Shown: positions 1 to 34,690, numbered from the stretch's first letter. The stretch: 64,000 nt of DNA from Candidula unifasciata (GCA_905116865.2 CAJHNH020002557.1:129501-193500), one strand, 5' to 3'. Notes: generated by a model from the sequence alone, not told the origin. Numbers and translations: made by a program.

Positions 1-22801
<22,801 letters not shown>

Positions 22802-22964
22802 CTACTTGAATATCCATTAAAACATTGGTGTTTGAAATCTTCTCTTTTTCTTGGATGTCATTGTTTCAACTGTAGAAAATTCTAGTAAAGATAACAGAAA
22901 AGTAACATTTATTTGTTTGTTTCAAGCAATGCGTATGTCTGTCTAACTGTCTGTGTGATGTTTT

Positions 22965-23530
22965 TCTTAGTTTTTATCGGCTGTAAATCCCACCAGAAGG
23001 TTCTGGTTGTTCACTCACCTCTGAACTTTAGTCTAGCTTCAGAATCTGAGTGTTGCGTTCAAATCCGTTTTACAGATCTGGCTTACTTGTGAGTAGACTG
23101 TTGCTCTGCCTCTCAGGCAGATGCACTCAGATTCTGAAGGAAGCCCCCAATTAGTCGACTCTTACAACATGCTTATTGGGAAAGCAGTGGGTCTATTCTT
23201 ATTTTCCTCACAATGGGCCCTGGAATGCACACAGGGACGGGATATTTAAATATTCGAGACCCATCCTGTATGCCTGCTTTTGGATTCACGTTTTTCTTGG
23301 CCTACTCTGTTTCCTCTTCCCTTCTACAGAGCGTTGTAGCATGGTTTGGGAAAGGCCAGTAGATAGTCTTTTTCTTTCTCTTTGTTCACCAGCTGTAAGC
23401 TCTAGCAGAAGGTCCTGGTTGTTCATCCATTTGCAGGGCTTTTGTGTGTACATCTGTTTTACTGGCTTATTTGTGTGCAGTTGGTTATTCCTTGCCACTC
23501 AGGCAGAAGTATTCCAACTCTGTGAAACGT
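22965..23530 (-). mobile_element. Two SINE-A copies flanking a small LINE scrap
   Basis: First copy 22965-23250 (AGTTTTTATCGGCTGTAAAT, CGACTCTTACAACATGCTTA, CCACAATGGGCCCTGGAAT), second 23380-23530. Between them (23345-23270, minus) is QTMLQRSVEGKRKQSRPRKT, a LINE C-terminal motif. It lies upstream of the PCNX4 start. Confidence 0.78.
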
Positions 23531-23915
23531 GAACCTTAACAGCTGAGCTTGAAAGAAAGATACACGTATTAGTAATGCGATGTTTCAGAAAAATTATTGG
23601 CATATTATTCAGAGACCACATTACAAACAAAGAGGTTCGTCATAAAATTATACAGCACACTGGCAACTATGAACTTCTTTTAACTACAGTGAAAAGGTGA
23701 CAAATGCAATGTTATGGACATGTAATAAGATCTAACTGCTTCTCAAAAACAATACTGCAAGGCTCAGTAAAGGCAAAGAGAAGAAGATGCAGACCAAGAA
23801 AGACCTGGTTACTGAACCTGAAGTCCATTGCAGCTGACCGCCTGGAAAAAGCTGACAGAGGCCTCTGTGCATTGATAATTCTGCATGAAGTACAATCCAT
23901 TGTAACTCCCTCCTC
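23525..23915 (+). mobile_element. LINE C-terminal fragment
   Basis: Plus strand: LERKIHVLVMRCFRKIIGI, FRDHITNKEVRHKI, CYGHVIRSNCFSKTILQGSV and RRRCRPRKTW, the region after RT in RTE/L2-type elements. At least one frameshift/stop near 23700. Confidence 0.82.
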
Positions 23916-23929
23916 CCTGACCGCCAGAG

Positions 23930-24189
23930 TTGGTAGTAGTAGTAGTAGTGGTGGTAAGGTGGTAGTAGTGGTGGTGTGGTAGTAAAAGCTGATCAGTCAG
24001 TGTAGTAGTAGTCAATAGCACAGCATTAGTAAGGGTGGTGTAGTAGTGACAGCCCAATAGAAGCAGCAGACACGTAGTGTTACGGGATGCTGATGCAGTA
24101 TATGTATTAGTGTAGTAGTTATAACAGTAATAGTGGTATAGGCTTATTAGTAGTACAGTAGTAGTATTCAGTGGTAGTAGGCTAGGTGC

Positions 24190-24227
<38 letters not shown>

Positions 24228-24320
24228 AAGCAGTAATAGTGGTAGTAGGCTTATTAATAGTAGGTGCAGTAGTAGTAGTAGTAGTAGTAGTAGCAGTAAT
24301 AGTGGTAGTAGGCTTATTAT
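23930..24320. repeat. TAG/GTG microsatellite cluster
   Basis: (TAG)n tracts mixed with GGTAGTAGGCTTATTA blocks; the same composite recurs at 24940-25290, on the other side of the candidate promoter. Confidence 0.9.
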
Positions 24321-24719
24321 AGCTACTTCAGTGAAATTTTTAAAATGCCCTCTACACCAATAAAACCAGCACAGTTAGATAGCTGTAAACAATCTCTTTC
24401 CAACGGTACCTCATTTAGGCTTGTATGTCTTTCTGAGCTGAGATTGTAGGTTTTTGTGGAGATGAATGTAAGAAAACAGCCGCTTCTTGTCCACAAAAGT
24501 TTTTTCCAGAGAAGTAGTTTCTGAGCCGCATGCGATTGCCTAAAAAATGTCACTGTACATCTACCTAGCCACGTACCAGAAAAAAGTTTTTATACACAAA
24601 TGTAAAATTGGACGGAGAATTCAATTATAACTAGCATTACCAGGTACAGTAACAGTTAAAGCCTAAAGCCAACCTCGAATTTAACGCTATTTTCAATCAA
24701 ACTGATGACTAACAGAAAA

Positions 24720-24925
24720 ACAGAGAACATCCGGCTTTCGTAGACATGCGCTGTTAATCGAGTTCCTTCCCGCCGTTTTCAGCTATTTAGAGTGGGTGAA
24801 AACCACACCAATCGCAAAATTTCATGAGAGATTAGGACCCATCCCGAAACCCCAGCCGACATTCCCGAAACAAGTTTTAAACGGTTTCTATGGTAACGGA
24901 AATTGTCGAAAAGATCGCAAATTTC
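24720..24925. promoter_or_regulatory. Candidate promoter region upstream of PCNX4
   Basis: This unique-looking stretch lies about 2 kb upstream of the PCNX4 start. It has several CpGs, a CCAAT at 24808-24812 and, at 24884-24897, GTTTCTATGGTAAC, which fits the RFX X-box pattern (RYYNYY, short gap, RRNRAC). Position and motifs only; no transcription start or 5' UTR exon could be fixed. Confidence 0.3.
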
Positions 24926-24939
24926 CGAAACTGTAGTGC

Positions 24940-24960
24940 CTACTTATTAGTAGTATGTGC

Positions 24961-24995
<35 letters not shown>

Positions 24996-25200
24996 CAGTA
25001 ATAGTGGTAGTAGGCTTATTAGTAGTAGGTGCAGTAGTAGTAGTAGTAGTAGTAGCAGTAATAGTGGTAGTAGGCTTATTAGTAGTAGGTGCAGTAGTAG
25101 TAGTAGTAGCAGTAATAGTGGTAGTAGGCTTATTAGTAGTAGGTGCAGTAGTAGTAGTAGCAGCAGTAATAGTGGTAGTAGGCTTATTAGTAGTAGGTGC

Positions 25201-25286
<86 letters not shown>

Positions 25287-25295
25287 CAGCATCAG
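24940..25295. repeat. Higher-order TAG microsatellite
   Basis: Four or five ~55-60 bp blocks of GGCTTATTAGTAGTAGGTGC plus (AGT)n and GCAGTAATAGTGG, ending in a long pure (TAG)n tract at 25200-25287. Confidence 0.93.
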
Positions 25296-25314
25296 CATTA
25301 TATATATTGAAACA

Positions 25315-25575
25315 AAAGCGTGCAATGGCCTATCAGCAATGAGTGTCCTGGCAATGTGTCCACATCACTGCTGAAAATACGAGATCTGGGAGTAAAGATC
25401 GGCACAGCCAAGCAAGAGAAACACATTAGACGCACACAAAGTCTTGTCAACCAGCATAGGATTGGTACTGTTAACCACGTGACGCTGATGAATATGTTGA
25501 GAGGAGAATTTGAGCACCTATGGATGTGTCTGGAGTGCTGTGAAGATAATCCAACTCATAACTCATAGCTCATAT
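25315..25575 (+). mobile_element. LINE 3' fragment (HLWxCxEC C-terminus)
   Basis: HRIGTVNHVTLMNMLRGEFE then HLWMCLECCEDN; the upstream text matches 12885-12965. Same family as 44390-44640. Confidence 0.72.
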
Positions 25576-25589
25576 TGGAGTAATTGAAT

Positions 25590-26095
25590 GCTGTGGTTCC
25601 TTAGTTACAGACTGGAACAAGTGGACTAGTGTAGGTGAATGATGTGGTTCCTTAGTTAGAGACTGGAACCATCAGACTGTGTTCAGTGAATGATGTGGTT
25701 CATTGGTTACAATTAGACTGGAACCAATAGAACTGGGTGTTTGAATGATTTGCTTCCTTGGTTACAGACTGGAAACAGTGGACAAGTGTAAGTGAATAAT
25801 GTGGTTCCATGGTTACAGACTGGAACCAGTGAACTAGTGTAAGTGAATGATGTGGTTCCATGGTTACAGACTGGAACCAGTGGACTAGTGTAAGTGAATG
25901 ATGTGGTTCCATGGTTACAGACTGGAACCAGTGAACTAGTGTAAGTGAATGATGTGGTTCCATGGTTACAGACTGGAACCAGTGGACTAGTGTAAGTGAA
26001 TGATGTGGTTCCATGGTTACAGACTGGAACCAGCAGACTGGGGTAACTGAATGCTGCGATATTCCTTGGTTACACTTAGACTGGAACCAGTCGAC
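25590..26095. repeat. 51-bp minisatellite, about 9 copies
   Basis: Unit GTGGTTCCATGGTTACAGAC... with a 51-base period (25811, 25862, ...). Outer units are divergent, inner ones nearly identical. 51 is a multiple of 3, giving a false 146-codon minus ORF. Confidence 0.95.
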
Positions 26096-26614
26096 CAGAA
26101 AACCATCTCGCTGCCAAAAAAAAAAAAGAAACCTGTACAAGTCTAACCTAACATCTTACTCAAAGTTCAATGTATGATCTTACAGAAAGCATTCTCAAGT
26201 AACTGACAGACGGGACTTTTATCAAAGATAAACAGCAGAAGGAGAGAACAGGACACACTCACAACAAACCTCCACCTCCCCAGCTTCTAGCTGGCCTCTC
26301 TTACGTCTGCCTTTGTTACGGAGTTATGGACCTTGGTGGGACTATTGCTGGTTAGTTTCGAACTCGCATGTCAACAAATTTGCAATATTTGATTATTTTC
26401 AAGTATTTTTTTTTTTAATATCTATATAAAATATTGACATATATTCTTTACCCTTTAGAACACTATAGTTATTTTTTTTAACTTAAAAGTGCGAAAATTA
26501 CTTTAATATTTTTTCATTACTATGTTATGCGGTTGAATGTTGAATTGAGAATCGACATCAAAACACTCGAGAGGTAATCCAGCCATCTCCTTGTGAGATG
26601 ACTGACTGACTTTC

Positions 26615-27020
26615 TACCCCACCAGGACATCACACAAGCGATAAACACCCGATGACACAATGTGCCACCATGTGGATGAGGATCACTGTGGAGAGGTCCC
26701 AGAAACCGCGTTCAGCCATTAGGCCATATTTATGGCATGGCTATATTGCGGCCTCCGTCAAGAGCCAGGGTGGGGCTTCAAATAACAAATAATGTCATCC
26801 TAAAAATGACGGTGAATATCTATAGCCCTTGTGAGATGCAATTTTTCGTTATTTGAAGCCCTACACTGGCTCTTGCCAGGGCCACAATATAGCCTGGCCA
26901 TAAATATGGTCTAATGGCCGAACGCGGTTTCTGGGACCCCTCCACGGGTGATCCTCATCCACATGGTGGCACTTTGTGTCATCTGGTGTTAATCGCTTGT
27001 GTGATGTCCTAGTGAGGTAA
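26615..27020. mobile_element. Inverted pair of repeat family F (foldback-like)
   Basis: Left arm 26615-26788 is in reverse and right arm 26848-27020 in forward orientation, about 170 bp each with about 59 bp between. Landmarks: GGACATCACACAAGCGATAA, GAGGTCCCAGAAACCGCGTT and GCTTCAAATAAC and their complements. Single arms occur at 42604, 52408 and 56036. Confidence 0.88.
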
Positions 27021-27299
27021 AAAAAAATCTACTTCTACTACAGCACTCGAGACATTCCAATAAGCGCTTCGTGCCTATCGTCAGCAGCAAGATAAAAGCG
27101 TCACAGATACGACGTGTGTGCGCAGCTGACGTTCAAGCTAGCGGAAGGCAGCAGTGACTGCCTCTACCTCTATTCTCAAACTAGACGTTGTGATATGCCA
27201 GGCTTTGCTGCACCATTCGCTTTTGCTATGAACCCCATGCACTTCGCCTGCCCCTCAACACAGAGCCATCTGTATAGATCACATCACCTAGGCGGGAAT

Positions 27300-27800
27300 T
27301 GTCATGAATCACTTTTAGAAATTCTGATTCTGCAGCCCCGGCTGGCCAGCCCCTGCGCTCAACGACCTAGAGAGATTAGAACCCTTTACAAATCTGACTC
27401 TTGCTCGGACACTTTGACCAACTCCTCCCCTCGCCCAAATGTATCAAGCCTGCACACATGTCTAATTATGTCTTCAGCTTACGGCACCAAAAATGTCTTT
27501 TTTTTTTAGTCTGAGACCTTGGCTCTATTTAGGGCTTCATGCATGAGGTGCATCTTGTCTGCTGCTAACAGAACTTTGAGCCCATCCGCAAAAGTAGGCA
27601 GTACAAGTATACCTAGCATACATACTACCGGGGTATCTTCTGTACATCCCAGAATTCCAGGCAGGGCTTCATTCAGTATGCGTTCAAGCTTCATCAGCGG
27701 ACTCTAGGGTATGTTATGATTGCCCAAACTTTTCGCTTATTTCTTCACTCCTCTTGAACTAACCAAAGTTATGTTCATCATCTTCCTGAGACATTTGTGT
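27300..27800 (-). mobile_element. LINE fragment, post-RT/RNase H type
   Basis: Minus strand 27694-27506: MKLERILNEALPGILGCTED, TPVVCMLGILVLPT, the (Q)NEALR.ILG motif between RT and RNase H of I/Jockey-like elements. Further downstream (27500-27100) is degenerate text with no clear motif. Confidence 0.7.
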
Positions 27801-28404
27801 TCCAATAAATGTAACTTTTGCTCGGTATCTTCAATGGTTCTCCGACGTTCACTGGCATTATTGTGTTAAAACTGAAATAAGATTAGAATTTAAACACGTA
27901 TCATGATTCTAAACCTATATAGTTTAAAGTTCCATATTTTGTTCAAGCTTTCAATAAGCTGTTGAGGCCTTACCAACGTGTGTCATAATTTCTCTGTGTT
28001 TCATGATTATCATCAATATTACTGCCTTTACAAGTGAACTGAGTCGTTTCTTTAATTCTGTTTGTCTCTAGTATTACATCTGCTTGACACGCTGTTGGTG
28101 TCTTCAATATATGTCTCTTTTCATTATGTTTTTGTAATCCAACCTATGATGCTTTTTTTTTTTTCAAACTGTGTTTTTCTTGGCATTGTTTAGTTACAGA
28201 AGAGATATATTCAGGAAGGGAATAGGCCAGAGAATATAATGACAAACGGCAAATTAGATCGGAGGCAATGTAATAAATAATTGGATGACTTGGCCATAGA
28301 GCGCTGACCTGATTCAAGATTTTGGCTGAAAGATACGATTACGAATCATTATCCCTCTGTGTATTGGCACGACACATGATAATGATGATTCTTTTTAGGG
28401 AGAA

Positions 28405-28685
28405 GGGAGCTCTGAGTGATTCTGGCACCACTGAAAATGGGATTGTGGGCAGGGAGCTGGGTGATTCTGGCACCACTTAAAATTAGATGGTGGGCGGGGA
28501 GCTGGGTGATTCTGGCACCACTGAAAATGGGATGGTGGGCGGGGAGCTGGGTGATTCTGGCACCACTGAAAATGGGATGGTGGGCGGGGAGCTGGGTGAT
28601 TCTGGCACCACTGAAAATGATATGGTGGGCGGGGAGCTGGGTGATTCTGGCACCACTGAAAATGGGATGGTGGGGCGGGGGGAGG
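28405..28685. repeat. 45-bp minisatellite, about 6 copies
   Basis: Unit GGTGGGCGGGGAGCTGGGTG... with a 45-base period; all frames open, so several false ORFs overlap here. Confidence 0.95.
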
Positions 28686-28734
28686 GGGAGGTTCGGGGAA
28701 ACACTGGTCAACATTCAAATGAAAAGCATGACAT

Positions 28735-29110
28735 TCACATAGGAACTCTTCGCTGGCTGCTGAAGATGAGAACGGGGCGCTTATGGAAATGTCCCGAGTG
28801 CTGTGATGTGAGTTCTTAGCTCAGGACATTCTCTCATCCTTCCCCTTCTCCATAGCAGTTTGTCCCATGTGCTGTCTTATATAGATGTTTCTCTATCTTC
28901 ATTGCCAGTTAGCACGTCCTTTACAGAATTGTGCTCCTTCTCTAGTCAATCCTCCAGCCCTGTGTGCTTTCATAGCCAATGCATCTTCAATATCTTGTAT
29001 CCACCGTCGCCTCATTTTCCACAAACTACCTCCACCACCACTCTTTCCAGACCAGCATGATGTTTAACATGGCCTAAGTACCCCAGCTTTCGGCACAGGA
29101 TGCCGCTTGC
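28735..29110. mobile_element. LINE 3' fragments in opposite orientation
   Basis: 28740-28820 (+) encodes WLLKMRTGRLWKCPECCD and a stop; 28860-29100 reads on the minus strand as a RTE-like C-terminal region (complement of CCACCGTCGCCTCATTTTCC). Confidence 0.6.
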
Positions 29111-29299
29111 TTTTGCAAATTAATCAGACCATAAATATAACCGGAGATTGCTGGCAGAGAAGCTGCCAGCAGCAGGTTGAACATGGTCGAGTCCTTCCCC
29201 CCCCCCCTCCAACGACGGAACTGGACAAGATGCTGTTTATGAGGCAATTCTCTACGCTCAGATGTAGACTGTCAGTTTTTTTTTTTTTTTTTTTTAAAT

Positions 29300-29400
29300 C
29301 AATTAATCAATCAATCATGTGCCGTCTCCACAATGAAGGTTGGCTGCAATGGCTCTCCAACAAGCCCTGTATCTTGCCCTTGATGTACACTCACTTTTAA
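29300..29400 (-). mobile_element. Short LINE-like 3' scrap
   Basis: GTGCCGTCTCCACAATGAAG and following bases match 40300-40390, where the homology is longer. Confidence 0.55.
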
Positions 29401-29869
29401 TCGTATGAGGAGAATGAGGAGTACGCGAAGAAGACAATGAAAGTAGCAGCAGCAGAAGCAGCTGTTGTATTTGTTGGTGATTTAAGCCTCTTGCTTTGTT
29501 CATTTAGAAATATTGGAGGAAATTGGCTTTATCTGTTTGCATCTTCCGTCCCCTTTTGTATAAAGTATCCAACTCATGTTGTGGCCTGTGTTCGTTTAGT
29601 TTCACATAATGTGTGCTTACTAATGAACCACTTGTGGTTATGTAATAAGATTTGACATTACTGTCTAGAACTGAGAGTCTGTGAATTCGGTTTCACAATA
29701 CCAACATACCACGTTCAATACCAGCTGCAGACGATATTGTATCGGACGACGCTGTGCTAATTTGGATAGAGGTGTGTTGTACTATTCAAAAGTTATGCAA
29801 AAAGCTGAGCGTACAATTCTCTGTACGAGTTGTGAGGCCCCCACTTCTTCTTCTTCTCTTCCACCTTGT

Positions 29870-30290
29870 ATCTCATCGAAGTGTCAGGGGGATATGTAAT
29901 GTTCGTTGATGAGCTCTGTCAAGAGCAATATTGAGACTGATGTTTATTTCTGTAAGGCTGTTCTTAATGCCATCACTCCATATTTTCCGACGTCTTCCAC
30001 TCGCTCTATACCCGTTGTAACGTTTTAGTGTGGCTCGCTGTGGCAGATAGTACCAGGGCATTCTTGTTAGGTGTCCAAACCACTTCATTTGCTGTTCTTT
30101 CATGACCTGTAAGACTGGCTTTATTCCTAGCATTCGTCTGATTTCGTATTCTGTCTTTCCTTGAAACTCCTGCAGCTCTTTTAAGGCATTTAATCTCTGT
30201 TGTCACAGATTTACGTTCTTTGGAGGATTCAAGTGTCCATGTTTGGCATTGATAGCATAGTGTTGGCCTCCCACTGGAAAAGGGAAAAAA
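29870..30290 (-). mobile_element. LINE C-terminal fragment
   Basis: Minus: LCYQCQTWTLESSKERKSVT, TEIKCLKRAAGVSRKDRIRN, then in another frame EQQMKWFGHLTRMPWYYLPQ and ASGRRRKIWSDGIKNSLTE. Same type as 60443-61247. Confidence 0.82.
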
Positions 30291-30436
30291 AGAGGGAGGG
30301 GGGGGGGGGGTCCACACATACCACAAAAGGCAAATAGTCAAGGCTTCACTAACATTGCACCTGTTTTGGCCAAAAGGGCAGATATTGCAATCAAGTTGTT
30401 AACCATAAAACATAATTTGTTAAGGGCAAATCATAT

Positions 30437-30535
30437 CATGTAGTATGTCCTATGTAGAAAGTCGCTGTCATCACGGTCTGCATGAAAGAACCTCGGTCTC
30501 TCGCCAGCTCTCTTGCACTTTCATAATCAAAGCCC
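30437..30535 (-). mobile_element. LINE-like 3' scrap (CGCTGTCATCACGGTCTGC type)
   Basis: Homologous to parts of 31440-31700, 45430-45600 and 47480-47600 (AAGAACCTC, CTCGCCAGCTCTC and TGCACTTTCAT text). Confidence 0.5.
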
Positions 30536-30536
30536 A

Positions 30537-30700
30537 GAGTGGCAGGGGGCTGAGTGGTCTCAGATGCTGGAGGTCCCGGATTCAAGCCCCTGTGAAAGCT
30601 GGGATTTGTTCACGTAGACTTTTAGTAATTTCCTCTGGTCTCTGGGTAGTAAGACCAGACACCCGTGTGTATTGTTGCGCAGATTTGAAAAAAAAAATAC
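30537..30700 (+). mobile_element. tRNA-derived SINE
   Basis: GGCTGAGTGGTCTCAGATGC (A-box-like) and GGTCCCGGATTCAAGCCC (B-box) with about the right spacing, followed by an unrelated body. No intact tRNA fold is claimed. Confidence 0.65.
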
Positions 30701-31194
30701 CTTGGCAGTTGGAAATCGGAAAGAGAATGGCGCTGCCCGGGCAAAATTATTAGTTAAAAATCTACCTAAAATTATTTCAGGATCCTCGCCGGTGCAAAGG
30801 AGTTCGTACACTACGCTAAGATTCTTCAGACTCGGGCTTGAGTTAGAAGTAGAATGGAGCGAGCACTTATGGGTTTACACCATTGTGCCATGTTGATTCG
30901 TTGTTTAAACCTAAACCTGTCATATTCAAGGAGCCACATACCTTGCGCCCCACTTTCCTGGTACCGTGCCCTCTGTTACTTGTTCAAATCCGAGATAGCG
31001 ATTGATATCACCAAAATATTTCAGTTTCTGCGACATAATCCTGTCTATTAGCCAATCTTCCTTGATGATCAGATCTTTTAAAATGTCACTGACTCTCCTC
31101 CTCTTTCTTCATATCCTACGAATCTTAAGCCTTTCAATTCAAAAGCACCTATTTTCTTTTTTAATAAGGACTGGGAGATAACCCTATGGCGAAT

Positions 31195-31390
31195 AGGTTA
31201 GTTGCGTATCCTTTACAGGACGCGCAGAACCAACTCCAACAGCCCCTGGCTGTTGCATGGTTTTTCTAGGCAAATTTACGTCCAGTAGTTTGCCATTGCT
31301 TTCTGGACGGTCGACTTCCATGATACCACTGTCAAAACCAAGGCAAGGCACATGGCCCGCAGCTGGAATTGAACACGGCATTACGAAGCA
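31195..31390 (-). mobile_element. SINE-B copy (tRNA-derived)
   Basis: Near-complete reverse copy of 52880-53115: GCGTATCCTTTACAGGACG, AGTTTGCCATTGCTTTCTGG, AACCAAGGCAAGGCACATGG and a B-box complement at GAATTGAACAC. Confidence 0.8.
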
Positions 31391-31439
31391 GGGCGAATAA
31401 GGAAGGGGGAAAAAGAACATGAAATATGTCTAACAATAT

Positions 31440-31745
31440 AAAGCCAATCAACTGCTGGAGACTACTATGCAGCAGGTCAAATGCCAAAGGTCGTTCCCAT
31501 CGTAGTCTACCGCCCTGCAAGAACCTCAGCCTCTCCCCAGTTTTCTGCCTCGTGCACTTACATATCCTGCACTCAATTGTCACACACGTCAACCCATGCC
31601 CCTCTTTCCTGGTACATGCCTTCTGCTATAATTTATTCCAATCCGCCGTGCTTGATAGGGCAACAAATATTTCTGTTTCTGGGACAATGTGTTGTTTACT
31701 AGTGAACAGGTTATTCAGCTCTTTAATATGGTCTAAAACTGGCGC
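31440..31745 (-). mobile_element. LINE-like 3' fragment
   Basis: Related to 45430-45620 and 47480-47700 by GTCACACACGTCAACCCATG, CTTTCCTGGTACATGCCTTC and ATAGGGCAACAAATATTTCTG-type text. No intact ORF. Confidence 0.5.
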
Positions 31746-31749
31746 TGAT

Positions 31750-32585
31750 GTGTCTTCTTGACATCTATCTATCTTTTAACGTTTACCACTTTCAGCTAGA
31801 TCAGATTGCATTGCTGCTCTCTTTCCTGTCTGCTATATTTGTGGTGACGTTTCTGGTCTTCGTCTCATCTGGTCTTGGATTGTGCTTTCAGTGTTTGTCG
31901 CTTGTTATTTGTTGTGGTTTTCCGCTCGATTGTCTGCTTTCGTAACTGGCTGGCCTTCTGCTGCACTCCGGATCATTGGCTGTTGAGTCGATTTTGTGTG
32001 GATTTCATTGGCTGTTTGCTGTTTCCGAGGAGAGGGGGATTGCCTATCCTAAGAAGGACTGGCGGTTGCCTTCTTTGGGCAGGTACTGAAGGAAATAATG
32101 GTGGGGTCTGATGTTATTTTGGTGGTCTTCTTGTGTCCTTGTTTGTAAAGTGCTTCTCCTACATAGGGTTTAGGCTTCTTGACATCATTTTTGACTGTTA
32201 CATATACAGAATGTCAGTTATTGTGCGTTTACAGACAAGAGCAATAAAAAATAAAAAAAAACTCACAGGCATAAACCATCTTGTTTAATATGCACAAAAA
32301 TATGTCAACATCAAATAATAATAAAAACAATGTTAACACTAATGTCCTGCGCTGTCATGCAGGCACCCAATTGGCCTGACAACAGGTAACTGTCAGGAGC
32401 ATACAACTCAAGTATACGTAAACATGTCTTTCATTGGAACACACAGAGGCAAAGGAGAATGAGGAGTATATACTAGTAATAAATTAAATGACCCTATTTG
32501 CAGCCTTTATGTGTACTGGCTAAATGACGCCTGACATATTTTCAACACAATAGGCATGTAGTTGGCTACGCTGTCAATACACCGT
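31750..32585. other. Non-coding, no recognised element
   Basis: Short overlapping plus-strand ORFs (31748-32111) show no family motif. An AATAAAAAATAAAAAAAAA string near 32242 could be the poly-A end of an inserted element on the plus strand. Confidence 0.3.
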
Positions 32586-32935
32586 CAGATGTTTTAACAC
32601 CCCGTTCCCTAACTTAAGACTCACTGCACGTCATAAAAGTCAACTAATCAGGGGTGTTTCCTTCACAGCTGTAGTGCATCTGCCTCAGAGGCAAGAACAT
32701 CAATCTCTGGTCCCGGCGACTTCTGTGTTTGCTCCTAAAAAGGCTGGCATGCAGTGTATTGTGGTTTACAGCTAGTCTGCTGCAATATGTGCTGTGCCTT
32801 TTGGGCTGACTACCGCAAACACTTAATTAGTTGCCTTTTATGACATGCTTGTTAGGGGACAGTGGATCCGATCTTCCTGCCCCCTCCCCCCCACATCATG
32901 GGGCCCCAGAATCTACCCGGAATTCATGGACTATG
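32585..32935. mobile_element. SINE-A-related fragments, both orientations
   Basis: 32600-32705 reads forward (GTGCATCTGCCTCAGAGGCA); 32740-32935 reads reverse (GTATTGTGGTTTACAGCTAG, TTATGACATGCTTGTTAGG, CATGGGGCCCCAGAATC). Probably two insertions side by side. Confidence 0.65.
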
Positions 32936-33029
32936 TGTTGCATATAAAATCTACCACCCCTCTCTTCTAATCTCCCCCATTTCTTTTACTCTCCTTAGGC
33001 AACTTTCTGGGCACACAAAGAGTTCCCTT

Positions 33030-33125
33030 CTTCCAATCAGTCTTAGTTCCCTTGTTCCTACCAGTATAAGCTCACTTGTTCCTACCAGTCTAAGTTCCCT
33101 TGTTCCTACCAGTTTAAGTTCCCCC
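33030..33125. repeat. 24-bp repeat, 4 copies
   Basis: AGTTCCCTTGTTCCTACCAG plus TCTA, the first copy diverged. Confidence 0.9.
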
Positions 33126-33589
33126 AAAAAATCCAGACCAAACTAAACAGGCATCACTTGTTATATAGTGTCGTTTCACTTTTGAAAAACACCCCTAAAG
33201 AAAACGAAAAGAAGTTTCGTCTCCCTGCCTGGGAATAACATACTCTCACAGAGACACAACATAAAGTAAAAAAAGCATTTCACAAACAGCATATAAAAAG
33301 TACCAGAAAATAGGTGTTGGTTATTATTAACAAATCCATGAGATGTATGATGTGCAACGTTCTGCATACTGCAGCCCAGTGATTCATATAATCACGGACA
33401 CACACACAAACAATCCTACAACAGGTTTTTCACCCTCTCTTCTAGTTCAACATCAATCATTCACAGCAACTTCCCACTGAGACTCTGTCAAAGATAAATA
33501 CCTGGCATACACCAAAACATGAGAAGGACTAGAGCATAAGGTAGACCAAGTTGGAAAGAAAACGACCTGTCTATGGTCAAGCTAGCCAG

Positions 33590-33890
33590 GTGAGCAAGAA
33601 GCAGAACTTTACATCTCCCTCGACACCCTTAACTGTGAAAGGAGAAGTCAAGAAGAAGAACTTTACATCTCCCTTGACACCCTTAACTGTGAAAGGAGAA
33701 GTCAAGAAGAAGCAGAACTTTACATCTCCCTCGACACCCTTAACTGTGAAAGGAGAAGTGAAGAAGAAGCAGAACTTTACATCTCCCTCGACACCCTTAA
33801 CTGTGAAAGGAGAAGTGAAGAAGAAGAAGAACTTTACATCTCCCTCGACACCCTTAACTGTGAAAGGAGAAGTGAAGAAGAAGTAAAGAA
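33590..33890. repeat. 54-57 bp minisatellite, 5 copies
   Basis: Unit CAGAACTTTACATCTCCCTC... with AAGAAG length variation. Period is a multiple of 3 and open on both strands; not regarded as a gene. Confidence 0.95.
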
Positions 33891-34339
33891 GAAGATGAAG
33901 AATAATTGCGGAGCACTTGAGACCACTGACACAGGTTGATAAATAAACTGTACTGACTGGCACTCACAGATGTAGAGCAAAAAGTGGATAGGATGCGACA
34001 ACAGACAACACAAAAGCTAGTTACCATACTAGAAGCAGAGCCAGTCGCATTCAAATGGCGTGTATTTCAACATTTAGCCAACCAAAGTGTCTCGCTGGAC
34101 ACAGAAAGCATCGTGCCGCGACGTCATCATTTGGAGGTGACTGGTTCGCCACATCTTGGGCAGGGCTATTTAACTAAAGTTTACCCAGGAGCCAAATTTT
34201 GAAAAAAAGGGGATCATCAGGGCTTAAACTCCCAGCACAGAAAGATCATCAATATAGTATAACTGGCCATGGGGGTCACCTGCTAGGCCTCTGCAGGCCG
34301 AATCTGGCCCACAGGTTGCCAGCTCAACAGCCCTAATCT

Positions 34340-34690
34340 AGAGAGTGTCAATCAATAAATGGCAATTCTTTACTACAGTGTCTCCGCTGCTACAGCTGAG
34401 GTACTTGGGGCACTCTCTTTATTGTTCTGTCCATATTTTCAGCAAACAAGTACCAGTTCAAACACTGATGGTCCCAATGTGGGTCACACATGAAAGGATG
34501 GTCGGCATGCTGCGTTGTGTTTTACAACCAGGCTGAAATATCTGCACCTTTCAGCACAATACATCTCATTTAATCAAATCCCTAATAAATACCATTTCAA
34601 AACATTGTAAATGGGCCTTGGGTTTAACCCCCCCCCCCCTTTTTTTTTTCTTTACAATCAGGGCCCCAGAACCAACACAAGGAAATATCA
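34340..34690 (-). mobile_element. SINE-A-related fragment
   Basis: GTTGTGTTTTACAACCAGGC, ATATCTGCACCTTTCAGC and, after a C-run, CAGGGCCCCAGAACC; matches 19770-19930 and part of 32740-32935. Confidence 0.6.

Noticed and set aside
24888..25374. Poly-Leu, poly-Val and poly-Ser ORFs
   Set aside because: Readings of one (TAG)n microsatellite in different frames.
30537..30610. Functional tRNA gene
   Set aside because: A- and B-box-like strings exist but no acceptor-stem pairing or proper anticodon arm is visible; it fits a tRNA-derived SINE.
31748..32111. Hydrophobic plus-strand ORFs as a small membrane protein
   Set aside because: Overlapping frames, no conserved motif, flanked by decayed repeats.
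33551..33963. NFTSPSTPLTVKGEV repeat ORF and its reverse
   Set aside because: Tandem repeat with period divisible by three; no start context or homologue known to me.
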